Source: Oscarella lobularis (Eukaryota; Porifera; Homoscleromorpha; Homosclerophorida; Oscarellidae). Taken from it: DNA of 64,000 bases. Within the stretch, counting starts at the first letter, position 1. Each line of letters opens with the position of its first letter. Positions 46,374-58,231 of the stretch are shown here, in pieces. Location of the stretch: the NCBI RefSeq assembly GCF_947507565.1, contig NC_089181.1, positions 2,303,614 through 2,367,613 on the forward strand, given 5' to 3'. The notes under the pieces are model-generated. The model saw only the letters and a list, made by a program, of their open reading frames with translations, did not search any database and was not told the DNA's origin. The translations under genes were made by a program, and so were the position numbers.

Positions 46374-47233
46374 AGCGAAAAAATGATAGGTATTGCATAT
46401 ATTAGTGAGCCGACCACCGCAGTTGTACGGGGTGGCAAACGCAGTTTGCGAGCCCGTATAACGGCGAGGGAGGCTCTCTCAAACGTGATCTCAAGGCCGG
46501 AAGTGTCTGTATGTCCGGTTGTATGTCTGTTCGGTACAGTATTGTTACGTCACATAGGAAAAACCCTTACTTTGTAAGGCGCATGCGCGAAATGGGGCCC
46601 AAAACGGTGACCCGAAAAAGACGATTTACGGCGCGAATAAAGCGTTTTTTCTTTCATAAACGGAAAAAATGCTTAGAAACCCCTGTTTACAATTGATCTC
46701 TGCTATTTTCCGTGTTATTAATGCGCTGAGACACCGAAACGACAGTTTTGATTGTCACGCTCTGACGTCACAATCAAAAGTATCCACTCATGTACAGTTT
46801 ATAGTGGGTATGTATGCGTGTACGGGTAACAGGAAATATAACCCGTACACACTCCCGTACACAAGCATGTCTTCAAATGCAGAGAAAATTATGAAATACA
46901 ATACGTCAGAAAAGCGCCTAATTAGAAAAACATTTAAAATTATGTAGATATGTACAGTATGTAGGTAGGACTGAGCTGTAGGGGCTAAGGGCAGTGATGA
47001 CTACGTGAATATGTGGCAACATAAAATTAAAATTTATGACGTCACACTATGTAATGAACTCGCGTACGGAAAGCGGTGGGAGGCTCTGCATGATGGCAAC
47101 ACGGTGAACACCGGGCCATCATTCTCTAGTTAATTAAGTTAATTAATTTTCGAGACGTCTCTCGAGTTATCCGGGCACTTTGAAAACGAGCTCCCGTACG
47201 CGTTTCTCTTTAGCTCTCTCGTTTCGTCTCGCA
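46374..47233. other. Intergenic region with two perfect inverted repeats
   Basis: No gene recognised. Two perfect 10-base inverted repeats stand out. TTTTGATTGT at 46746-46755 pairs with ACAATCAAAA at 46770-46779 (14-base loop), and GTGTACGGGT at 46818-46827 pairs with ACCCGTACAC at 46841-46850 (13-base loop). The right end (47160-47233) is the CNIH4 promoter, whose copy also lies near 45205-45287. Confidence 0.6.
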
Positions 47234-47907
47234 ATGGGCCCAGAAAGCGTCCTATTTATTTTCGAGCTTATCATGACGACAGCATTGCTGTTTATGTCTG
47301 TTTACTTTGTATCCTTCCTCGCCAATTTTAGCGCTAGGCTTTCCTTCGCTCTTCGAGATTTCTATTCCTTGACTGCACCAGATTATTTGTCTATCCGACT
47401 TAGAATGCGACTATCTGAACGCAACATCGTGCTGCAGGAAGCTCAACATGGTAAGGAAAAATGTATTTTAGCCACGATGTTAGATAACTTCCCAATTTTT
47501 TTCTTTGCAGTGCACATTGCCTGAAGCTGTGGTGAGCTGCATTGTAGTCGTGCTTCTATTCGGATTTGGTCACTGGTACTTGATGATATTTGGTGGCTTG
47601 CTTGCATTTTACCAAATATACAGGTACGTTTTGTCTAGCTAAGCGATATTTGTTGCTTGCTTTTAGTTATTGCGTTTTAGGATACTCAAAGTTCCAAAGG
47701 GAAACACAGGCATTTATGATCCGACAGAAATTCACAACAAGCAGGTCTTGAAAGGTCTGCAGAAAGAATGCTTTTCCAAGCTGGGCTTTCATCTTGTCTT
47801 CTTCTTTATCTACCTATACAAGTAAATAGAAAAAAATGATGTCACGTTTTTTTCCTATAACATTTATTGTAATTAGCATGGTCTACTCCCTCGTCGAAGG
47901 CACGTGA
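47234..47907 (+). CDS. CNIH4: Cornichon homologue 4
   Basis: COPII cargo-receptor family, CNIH4 type. Exons 47234-47308, 47382-47450, 47511-47623, 47681-47821, 47877-47907; 142 residues. Start [15 protein letters not shown], then SVYF joined to [18 protein letters not shown], a CNIH4-specific block. These are followed by [36 protein letters not shown] and [13 protein letters not shown]. Three hydrophobic segments as in the family. The exon-length pattern 75/69/113/141/31 mirrors the CNIH1-like gene, which shows that the two arose from one gene with this structure. MED17 starts 109 bases downstream on the same strand. Confidence 0.92.
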
Positions 47908-48016
47908 AGAAATAGACTAGAACATCTTGACAGACTTGTAATTTCTGTCCAAAAATAAACCATTGATTTTCTGTTCCTTCACGCCCCCGTCTTTCTTTCT
48001 ACATCCGGGTTCCCAC

Positions 48017-50542
48017 ATGGCGAACGGCGTCCCGATCTCCGTCGAACCGTTCACCGAGACGAGAATCAGCGAGATTCATCCGACCGGCGGCGAAACGTGC
48101 GTCGAGTAAGCGAGTCTCTAACCCGAAAACCTAAAAAAGCGAGTGGGGTCCCGTTCTTTTTTTACAAGACAAGAAAGTCTCTCGGAGAAGCTAACGCGTC
48201 TCGCGCAGCAGATCGACTTCGGCGTCGACGTAGCCGAATTCAAAGCGAAATCGAGCGGCAGCGGCGCCGATCCTCGAATCGACGAGCGAAAGGAGAAGGA
48301 GGAAGAGGAGGAGGTCAAACATCCTTGGGAAGACGTCGTTACCAAATTGAGGTAAGTGACACATTTAATTAAATAATTAAATAATTAATTAGTGATTTTC
48401 TAGGCAGGCTTTCACTGAGTTGTCCGTACTATGTGACGTATTGAATATTGTGAAGCAAAATCGACCGCAGCAGTTCGGTTTGAATTATTTAGCATTTGAA
48501 ACGGTCATTCAAGAGCAGCCGAAATCCGATCCAAGATACCAATTGCTTGCAAATAGAAAGGCGAGTGCATTGAAAAGAGTCCAGCTGTAAAATATATATA
48601 AACTCAGTATGCTCTAGGCTTTGCTTGGTGCAGCCGAGATTTTGCTGGATGGTGCTAATGCTATGATGAATAGTCTGGAAAGTGGGCATAGTTCGATGTC
48701 GTCGGGCAGCGCATTTCATTTGGAATTAATGACGATGAGAAAGCGATGGCGCTTGAGAAGAATTGGAGCCAATATAACTGGTGACGTCAGTTACCAATCA
48801 GGTAGTGAAATCATTATCATATGAGTCGATGTAAGGTTTATTTAATTATTAAGTTGGGTCGGAGTTATCCCAGCTAGGACATTTTGACGTCCAAAAAAGC
48901 GACGAGACTAGTAGTGGCGCAGGAACTCTGAAAGTCAATCTTCCTCTTTCACTGCAATCGCGCGGCAAAATATTTGTCTTTCTCACTCAAGCCCCTACTA
49001 AAATGATGACAGGTGAAAAAGGATCGCTTGGGGCTACTTTGCACCTTGTAGAATTCCTCCTCCTATTCAGATGTATCGCATTGGATGAAAATCTGCGAAA
49101 GTCTTTGGAACCGTTCTTCGTCAGATGCAAACTCCAGCGCGGTTCCCACCTGGCAACATGACCTAGAGTCTGCTCAAGAGTATTTATACGCAAAAGAACT
49201 CTTTCTGCTGGTACAGGAATCGATGGGAAGGGGGGGGGGTTTCGGTTATACTGTTTTGGGTTCTTTGTAGCTCTGCAAGGAGGCGAGTAGCTGTAGATTG
49301 TCTGCTTGCCGATCTGAAACTACCATAAGTGGGAGCATTCTTATTGCTCAGGTAATTTTTTTTCACTTGAGAAATAATTAATAATATAAAGAGATACACC
49401 AATTAGATATTTCCTGGACATTGGTTGACCGTTGTGTTTGATTCAAGAAGTCTTTCAGGAGCGCCAAAGGTAGGAAAGTGCAACCAATTATCGTTTCAAT
49501 TTAATCTATTCCTGCAGACCACGGAAGCGTGCCCGTTGCCATTGGGAACAAAGCGAATGGCTGATTTGGAGCTCTGTCTCTATCAGCGTCTAACAGAGGT
49601 ACACGCTGCCAATAGCAACGTCGGAAACGTTCCCACACCGACGTCCCTCTCGCTACGCCATCCGAAAAAGTATCGTCAGGCTGGATTCAGACTCGTGTCA
49701 GAAGAAGAGCTTGTTGAAACGCCAGAGGAAAGGTGTACATCATTTAGTTTAGGGGTCATAATCGGGCCTTCATTGATTTTTCTAGTTCTTGTCTGTTTGA
49801 AGTGTTAGTCAGACAAGCTCGACACTATTTGATGAAGGGCTTCTGTTTGAGAACGTTGGACGAAACCTGTCGGGAAATCATAGACAGGAGAGTGACGCTG
49901 AACTCTAGCCCGCTATCAACTTCAACCCAATCTGTTATTGGACTAAAAATCCAATCCACTGGCAAATCTTTGGGGTTCTCAGATACGTTTAGAAATATTT
50001 CTTGATCCCAATCTACTTTGTATTTAGAGTTAGCGTGCAAATTTCCGTGGAATCGACGTCCATTCGAGCGATTGGCAGCAACGGCGGAGCGAGAGAATTT
50101 CTATTTAGTGATCTGGGAAAGAAATTGAAGGCGTTCGTATTTTATCAAATTGCGTTGGATAATTTTTGCGTTGCCGAGTCGGAGATCTTGAGCGTCGGCT
50201 GGCGCATATTGAGCAAATGCAAGCAGTCTCCTATCGATGATCATTCCAACACTTGCCCATCGATTTTGGCCGCGAATAAGAATGGGACACGGTTTGTGTA
50301 TGTATATGTATTTAAAATATGTTCATATAACGTTATTTAGAGCGGTATCTTTGGTATTTTTGTGGGAACCGGTTCCAGCTGTTCGAGCGTCAATTTCGAA
50401 ATCAAATGATCGGGTTGGGAAGCAAGCGTTGAATCGGTTTGATGCACTTCGTTCGCTTGACTTTACTACTGTACAATTGAGTGAGTTTGCAGTTCGCGGG
50501 CTTGCTTGCCAACTGAGAGCGTTACTCCTGGCCGAGGAATGA
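48017..50542 (+). CDS. MED17: Mediator complex subunit 17
   Basis: Scaffold subunit of the Mediator head module, linking activators to RNA polymerase II. About a dozen exons. Recognised parts: ESLSEKLTRLAQQIDFG near the N terminus; AFTELSVLCDVLNIVK; LLGAAEILLDGANAMMNS; and the strongly conserved LMTMRKRWRLRRIGANITGD (48730-48785). Then come HWMKICESLWNRS-like and HDLESAQEYLYAKELFL (49160-49210). The C-terminal half, including HYLMKGFCLRTLDETCRE, runs to a stop at 50540-50542. Two acidic Lys/Glu runs lie around 48285-48320. The predicted protein is somewhat shorter than human MED17 (651 residues). Exon ends in 48.8-49.4 kb are only approximate. Confidence 0.88.
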
Positions 50543-50859
50543 CTATACAATAAACGCTCAATTTATATGTAATCAATTTTGTAGAGCACGCGCTCCACTG
50601 CGAGTAATCCGGGCGCCCGTCACTGGCTCTCGTATCGATTGATTCATCGGTATCACCACTCTATTCTGTTCCCTTTGTTGCTCTGCCCACGCGTCCGATA
50701 GACTAAGGGGGCATTCTGGAAGCGTCGAGCGACAGCGACGAAGGCGGAACAAGCCCGCCTCCACCCAAACGCGTCCGTCTCTGTTCGCCAACGGCGCAAA
50801 TCCGAGCCGAAGCCCAAGTCGCCGTCGCCGAAGACGGCAGTCCTTCTCCTCGCAAAGCG

Positions 50860-53333
50860 ATGAACGGATCGACGAAGGAAAACGACGCGCTTTCGACGAC
50901 GAACGGGGGGCGGCGACACGAAGGCGACGGCGGCGGCGACGACGGAGGCAAAAAAGCGCTGTCGAAGACGGATACGGAGATCATACGGCTAGTGGGACAA
51001 TATCTCAGAGATATGGGACTCGAGTGAGCCGTGCTGCGACAATATTAAAATTCGCATTTTTTAATTAATTAATTAATTAATTAATTAAAAGGCGTTCGGT
51101 TGAGCAGTTGGTGACCGAGTCGGGCTGCGCTATGGAACATCCTGCCGCTTCCAAGTTTCGCGGTCACGTTTTGGATGGCGACTGGGAAAGGGTGAGGGGA
51201 GACTCACGGCCCGCCACCTTCGAAATTTTTTTTTTGATTGGATACGTTTTTGTAGTCTTTTACTGCTTTAGAAGAAATCAAGCCTCTTCTTGCGTCAGAA
51301 AAGGATTTTGAGGTTAATTAAGAAATGTCTTTTGATGGTACAATTCGTCCAGTGTTGTTGTTTTTTTCAGAAAATGAAATTTCTTCTGCTCGAAGAAAAG
51401 TACATGGAAATGCTGGAAAGAAAAGAATCGATGGAAGCGCTCGCCTGTCTTCGCGAAGACATCACGCCGATGGACTTCGACACGGGAAAAGTTTACAAAC
51501 TGAGTAGCTACATGATGTGCAACGGAATCGACGATCTCAAAACGACCGCCAATTGGCCGGGAATCGACGGCGGCGCCAGACGAAAACTAATGGACACGCT
51601 ACAAGGCAAAGACACAAGGGGGAGGGGGGAGAGAAATAGGTTTGAACTTCTTCGTCATGTAGGGTTTCTGCCGGCGTCTGCGATGTTGCCTCCGAAACGG
51701 TTGCAACAGCTCTTGACGCACGCTCTGGAGAGACAGGCGAGCCTGTGCACGTATCACAATACGAGTTGCAAGCCGACTCTCGGATCGTATTCGCTGCTGA
51801 CCGATCACGCGTGTTCGAAGTGAGAGCGTCGCAACTCTTCTCCCTTTCTCTTTTTTTTTGACTCTGTGCTCATCTAGGGATCAATTTCCGAGCGAGTGTC
51901 ATTATTCTCTTCAGGATCACACCGACGAGGTGAGCTCGAGACGAGGGAATTAGAGAGTGGATTGATTTCTTTTTTCTGTTATACCCAAAGGTGCTTCACT
52001 TGCAATTTTCTCACAACGGTAAGTGGCTGGCATCGGGATCGAAAGATTCGACCGTCATCATATGGGACGTGCAAGTGTGTGACGTTTGCTTCTCTACCGT
52101 ACTTCTCGTCGCATATTCCCTTTCTCTTTTTCCAAGGATCCTAGCGACGTGAAAAAAGCTCGCACTCTGCAGGGTCATCCGTTCGGAATTGCTTGGGTCC
52201 AGTGGAGTCCCGACGACCTGTACGTGCTCGCCTGCGGCGAAGAGGACAGCGCCGAAGTTTTTATTTGGATAGTCGAGGTAAGACTAATTTTTGCCTTTAT
52301 CACTACGTTTACGCCAGTTTTTATATAGACAGGCGAATTGAAGTGCCGTTTTCTGCACAGCGTCGACGACAGTCTGAGCACGGCCGCTTGGCACAGTGAT
52401 TCGCAACGATTCATTGCCGCCGGAATCAAAGGCCAATTCTATCAATGCGTGAGTATATTATATAAGTGTCAGAGAAGCGTCGCGGTTTTTTAAGTTTTTT
52501 TTTTCTTCGAGGTTAGAATCTAGATGGTAACATGTTGGAGTCGTGGGATGGCGTGCGCGTGCATTGCGTCGCCGTGGCGCCCAATTCGCAGCAGCTCGTC
52601 TTGGCGGCCGACACTCACATGCGAATCAAGGCGTACAATTTTCATACGATGACCAGTAGCGGAGCCGTGTGCGTGAGAGTCGACGGACGCCTGTGCCGTC
52701 GCGCGTTGTCCTCTTTTGAATTGGCCAATTTGTGTTGAATAGTGTGCAAGAAGATCATCCCGTAATGAGTTTTAGCGTTTCATCGGACGGCCGACAGGCT
52801 TTGCTCAATATAGCGTCTCAGGTAAGGTTCGAAAAGTGATAGTAGGATAGTGATAGTGGTTTTAATCTTCTTTTTCTCTCTCCCTATTCAGGGTCTTCAC
52901 CTATGGGACTTGAAAGACGAAACGCTGATCAAACGATATCAGGGCATCAGTCAAGGTTTCTATACCATACATTCTTGCTTTGGCGGAGTGAACGAAGATT
53001 TCGTTGCCAGCGGAAGCGAAGGTAAATCTAAAGATTTTTTTTGAGAGGGTCTGTCACATTTGAAGTTGTTTGTTAGATCATAAGGTTTACATCTGGCATA
53101 AACGAACCGAAACTCCCATCATGGTACTGTCGGGGCACACTCGAACGGTGAATGCCGTCAGCTGGAATCCGCAAAATCCGAGCATGCTCGCCTCGGCGGG
53201 AGACGATGGCTACGTAAAAGTGTGGGGTCCAACTAGAAAGCTGGAAGAGTCGCCCAAGGTTGAAATGTTTGCAAACGGGCAAGGTATGAGTCTGCCGTCG
53301 AGTGTGCGGTCTTCGTCCTCTTCTTTATTGTGA
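50860..53333 (+). CDS. WDR26: WD repeat protein 26 (GID7-type, CTLH E3 subunit)
   Basis: Subunit of the CTLH/GID ubiquitin ligase. Many small exons. The N-terminal LisH-like region has [19 protein letters not shown] and [20 protein letters not shown]. The CTLH/CRA region follows ([42 protein letters not shown]). The WD40 propeller is formed by exons reading [48 protein letters not shown]-type, [29 protein letters not shown] and [13 protein letters not shown]. The frame is also open upstream of the chosen ATG to about 50707, encoding PPPPKRVRLCSP; a spliced upstream start is therefore possible. The stop is at 53333. A (TTAA)n tract at 51061-51088 lies in the first intron shown. Confidence 0.94.
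51061..51088. repeat. (TTAA)n simple repeat in an intron
   Basis: About seven TTAA/TAAT units in tandem, inside a WDR26 intron. Similar short tracts lie in introns at 44729-44750 (GMF copy 1) and 45919-45938 (GMF copy 2), so the last pair was probably carried by the duplication. Confidence 0.85.
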
Positions 53334-53839
53334 TGCATGTGCAGAGCCTGATTAATGCGCTTCAAGAGATTTATTAGTTTCATAGAGTGGGATATGACTA
53401 TTTGTCAGCATAGCAATTCGTTGTATAGTCTATATTGTCAAGAGACGTGGATTTGATCCTGCCCACCATCATGTTTACGTTTGCAAGAAATTACTCTGTG
53501 CAAAGAGCGGCCTCGTTGCCTCCCCAATCTGCGTGACGTAGGTGTTTGCGCTTGCGCAGTTTCTTGATGATGACGTCATTTGAGCGGAAGTGAGAAAATT
53601 GGGCAAAACGAAGAGCTTTATTTCACATTTTTTTAGTCGAATTCACCGTTCAACTTGTCTTCAATACAGAATTTTAATTTCAGCCCACAGAGTGAAGGAA
53701 TAGAGCAGATTTTCCAAAAATAGGAGACTTTAGGGCCCTACCCGCCCTCAGTTACTTCACCGCGGCTCGGCTCACCACCCCGCAAGGCGACGCTCGTCTG
53801 GAAGAGTGTATCGGCTTTTAGCTACGCTGTTGTCCGACA
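53334..53839. other. WDR26-MTA intergenic region
   Basis: About 500 bases carrying the WDR26 3' end and the MTA promoter/5' untranslated region. I see no open frame with similarity and no repeat. Confidence 0.5.
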
Positions 53840-56800
53840 ATGGCCGAAGGGTTCTATCATTTGGGCGGTAAGCTTTTGAACTGCGACCCAAAACAGGCGG
53901 GCCCCGCGCGCGGGGATTACGAACGCCAACGCAGCGAATTCCTTCTCCGTTTGTCGCGTTCGTTTCTCCAACGACTCACTGCATTTCGTTCACCGGTCAC
54001 ACTCGCAAAAGCGCGACTGATCGGTTGGGGCCCCTCTCGAGGAACCCGAGTCAGTTTTCCTTACCACTAGACTATGTCTACATGGAAGTGGACCCAGCGC
54101 CGGCGCCCTATAAAGTGTGTCGTCTCGAGGAGCTGTCCAAAACGCCCGAAGGACGAATCGAAGCGCTCGTCACGTCGATGTATCGACGTCGCGATCTTCC
54201 AACGTCTCTCGCGCAACTCGCCGATCGTTTTTCAGGCAAGTCGCGTCGACTCGACGATTCCGTTGCAATATTCGACTCTTCTAGTCGATTTCGAAGAGGA
54301 AGAAGGTTGCCTTTGGTCGACCGAGAGTTTGAGCGCCAAAGAGAAACATCAGCTGAAACATCGCGAATTGTTTCTCTGTCGAGACTACGAAACGTACGAA
54401 ATCAGTCTCATAAGGTCGGCGCTTGCGAGAGACGTAGAAACGGTCGTTTTGATTTGCGATTTTTTTTTCAGGGGAAAGTGCTTGGTCACGTTGCTATGCG
54501 AAGTTGAGACCCCCGAATCCTATTTGAAACGACCGGTATGCTGTAGTCGCTAGGAACATCAGCAGAAGGGGGTACTAGCAGTTGTTAGATGGGTAGACTG
54601 ACAGGTCGACGCATCCATATCATAGTTGTGTTCCTTAGAAAACCGGATTGCACCAAAACTAGGAATGCCAGTCTTCTGTAATTGTCTCTTTTTCTCAAAG
54701 GATACGTTCTACTATTCACTCATTTACGATCCGCAAGCGCGAACTCTTCAGCCGGACAAGAACAGCATTCGGATTGGCGATAAGTACCAAGCGCAGGTTC
54801 CGCCTGGGCTCGCTGAGAAAGAAAGCAAGACGCCCGAGGAGACGGCGACTCCTCTCTGGAAGCCCGACACTATGTCAAATAAAGAAATTGATCAGTATAT
54901 GGTATTGGCTCGGTATGTGCAGTCGATTGGGGAAAGCCCCAGGTTGTCTTTTGCAACTATGTGACTAGATCTGTGGGGACGTTTGCTCGTGCAATGATTA
55001 CGAGCAAAACTTTTCAGCCAAGCCTTCACGCCAGTGCGGCTGCTGCTTCTCGTGACGTCACTTTGGTGAGACTGCCGTTCTATGCGCATCATTGTTTATG
55101 AAATTTAATTTTAGCTGCATGCCATGACGTCGTTACATCGATCTGGTTATGATCTTGCTACGGCCGTCGCCTATCTTGTTCCTCAAGGGGGGCCTTTGCT
55201 CTGTCGCGACGAAATGGAGAACTGGACAGCCGGTTCTGATACACTTTGAGTAAAACGGCATCTTTACGTTTATTTAGAGGAAGCAAACGTTTTTGAGAGA
55301 GCACTTCAAGCATGCGGCAAGGACTTTCACGAGATTCAAAAGGATCATGTAAGTAAATGATAGTCGAATTACCAATATGAGAAAGCTAACACTAGTGTGT
55401 TTTAGTTGCACTGGAAGAGCATCAAGAGCGTTGTGGAGTATTACTATATGTGGAAAACGAGCGATCGATACACATACACGGTAGGAAGAAGAAGTTTAAG
55501 AAGACGTATCTTTCAATAGGCGATTTTCTATTGTACATAGAAACAGCAGAAATTTCTTGAACGGCAGAACAAGCTGAAAGATTTTGCCATCAAAAGAGCG
55601 TACGCGGGGGAAAAAAAATATCTCACTTCTGGACGAATTAGAATTCCTTTTTACCAGCCCTTCACACCAAGCAAAAGGCGGAGGCGGCACCCCAGGTCCG
55701 GGAAGCGGTCCGGGCGGCAAGCCTAGCGGCGGCGATCCTGGTCACTCGCCGTCTGACCTACAGCAACGAAAGGGTCCGTCGCCTTCGCACGGTTCTACCG
55801 GCAGCGGTGGGCCATCCTCGGTTGGAGGAAATGGGAAAGGAGGAAGCGGGGACGCTGCTCACGCGAAGGCATTGATTCCCAGCGCGAAACCGTGTGAATG
55901 TTGTAAAGGTACGACGACGAAAGCAAAGGAATGAGATCTCTTTATTTCTCTTTCTCTCTCTGTCGCCACAGTGTCTTCGTCTATGAAATGGCATAGTTGG
56001 GGGCCTCCAGAACAGCAACTCAAACTGTGCAATGACTGTTGGATTTATTGGCGAAAATACGCCGGATTTAAACTCGCCACGAAATGGGGTACAAACGAAT
56101 CGGTCAGTGTCGCGGGATCGTCTATTTTTGTGCTATAGAAGCGTCTCGATCCGATGAAGCGTGTCCGTCTTACTTGTGTCAGCATTGCAATCGTTATTTT
56201 ACGAGAAAAGGTTTGCTTTCAATAGCACAATATTCTCTCTCTCTCTCTCCAAGCATTTACGTTTAGAACGGCTTTTGACCCATCAACGGGACGGCTGTTC
56301 GGTTGCAACGAAATCAGCAAAAGTGAGTAACAGCTGAAACGAAAAAAACATTTCTCCAACTATAACTTTGTGTTTTTCTTTTCAGAAATTCAGAGCGAAC
56401 ACTCAAACAACGCAAAGAATATTTGTAATGAGACCAAAGTCGGCGACGTTCTTTGCGAGAAAAGTGCTCGGCGCCAAGCAGTTTCGGCGTTGCGGCCGAA
56501 AACTGGGTCGACCGGTCAGCCTGAGCCTCCTGAAGGACAGAGGTACGACGCCGCGTATCGGGGGACTGTTGCCAGTTGGAGATCTTTTCCTCTCCCTAGA
56601 CGAACCGTCGCGTCGCATTCCGAGATGCTACCGCATTCGCGACGAGTCGTGGCATCGCGTCGCGAAGACGGAATCGACGGAACGACGCAAGACGCGACTG
56701 CTCACGCTCGACAATCAGATTCTCGATCTCAACGCGAGCCGTCGAACGCCGAATCAGAAGCTTCTCCACTCGCCGCAGCTTCTCGTTCAGAAGCACTCGA

Positions 56801-57987
56801 GACGCGTCAAATCGAAGGAGGAGGCGATGGGCGACGCCGTCTTGAAGGCTCATCAGGAGCAGCTCAAACGGGCTTTACCGGCGTTGAAGTCGGTCGTAAC
56901 CGTTGACGTGCCGGCAGCAGCGGCTCCATTGGCGCCGCCGCCGCCGCCGCCACCGCCGCCTGAAGACCAGTCGACCAGCGACGAGAAAAAAGAGCAGCAG
57001 CCGGCTGAGAGTTCAAAGGGAACGTTTTTGCTCGTTTCTCTTGATAACAACAGGAAGTCGGCGTTGGCTCCTTCTAGTGCTGTTGCGGCTGCTGTCAATG
57101 CGGCTGCCGGAGCTACGTCTACTCTGAATGTCTCTAACGCTGTGTCGAATGCTGTCACGGCAGCTGCTGAGGGAAAGACGATTTATCTTTTGCCTGTTAC
57201 TGCCCTGAAAGGCGGCAATGTAACGGAGACGAAGAAGAAGAGCGAAAAGGCTGCTTTGTTGGAGGCGAAGAAAAAGCAGAAGGAGAAGACTGCGAAATCT
57301 ACTCTACCTTCTGCCGCTGCCGCCGCCGCTGCTGCCACCGGTGCTGCCGCCGCTACTGCTTCCGCCGCCGCTGCTTCCGCCGCCGCTGGTGGTAGTGGTG
57401 GAGGAAACAGTGAAAATGGTAAGAATGTTCGAAAGAGGATGGCTGCCTCAGCACCTGAATTAGATAGTAAGAGACTATTGAGCTTAGTCTTTCTTGCATG
57501 ATTTGTGTGGACGTAGATCCAACAAAGCGGACTGCGTTAGATGCGTCGAGCGCCAAGACGAGAAGAGTCAGTCCACGCCTGCTCGTCGGAGGAGGAGGAG
57601 GAAATTCTCCGATTAAGAAGACCAAATCATCTCCTGACACTGGAAAGCCATCTTCATCTCAGTCGACGCCGCGGAAGAATGAGAAGGTGGGACCGGCGGT
57701 CGATGAACGCGTGTTTATTTCTGAGAGCTCTCCTGTTGGAAAGTAAGCGGGTCATACGTGGGATCAAGACTTGGGGAAATGACCGCTGTCTCCCTAATAG
57801 GAAAAGACGTCTTGAGGTGCTTCCTGTGTTGCGCAAGGCGGCTCGAAGGCCGTGCGTGGAGCCGCCAGTTTCGAAGCTTCCGAAAAAGGAGAGAACGTTG
57901 AATGGGAACGATGAAAGTGATTTGATTGAAGGTAATTTTGCCCCAACGACCAGTGGAAATGCAGCTGAGCCAATTGTGATCGATTGA
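53840..57987 (+). CDS. MTA: Metastasis-associated protein (NuRD subunit)
   Basis: Scaffold of the NuRD histone-deacetylase complex. Exon 1 (MAEGFYHLG) joins DYVYMEVDPAPAPYKV across a phase-1 intron, exactly as in vertebrate MTA1-3. Domains in order: BAH (54075-~54530; YRRRDLPTSLAQLADRF, LKHRELFLCRDYE, GKCLVTLLCEVE); ELM2 (DKNSIRIGDKYQAQVP, RSVGTFARAMI, LVPQGGPLLCRDEME); SANT (EEANVFERALQACGKDFHEI, SVVEYYYMWKTSDRY); and a GATA-type zinc finger (CECC, WHSWGPP, LKLCNDCWIYW). A long basic and low-complexity tail follows, with Pro and Ala runs (56930-57400). It ends EPIVID, parallel to the EPIVIED end of MTA proteins. One gene here versus three in vertebrates is expected for a non-vertebrate. Exact small-exon ends in 54.2-55.7 kb are approximate. 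Confidence 0.93.
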
Positions 57988-58020
57988 TTCATTGATTCAT
58001 TGATTCATTGATTGATTGAG
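57988..58020. repeat. GATTCATT tandem repeat after the MTA stop
   Basis: About three and a half copies of the 8-base unit GATTCATT, decaying into GATT units. They start right at the MTA stop codon and extend into its 3' untranslated region. Confidence 0.8.
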
Positions 58021-58231
58021 ACTAAGTTATTTTATGTTGTTTGCTGATACTGCTTATTACTATTCTAGAGCTAGGGCTACACTACAATTAGTATAGCTCT
58101 TCTCAGTTTGTCTTACTGTACGAAAAAAAATCTAGGTTTAGTTTCATCGAAATCACGTGAGTCGAATCGCGTAACGTTAGCGTACGCCAGCGCATTTCTT
58201 TCACGGGACGTTCTTTTCATTCACCTTCTTT

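Noticed and set aside
56368-57501. Separate gene starting at 56368
   Set aside because: It is the internal exon group of MTA: it follows the GATA finger and leads to the EPIVID end; the first Met belongs to an intron/exon border.
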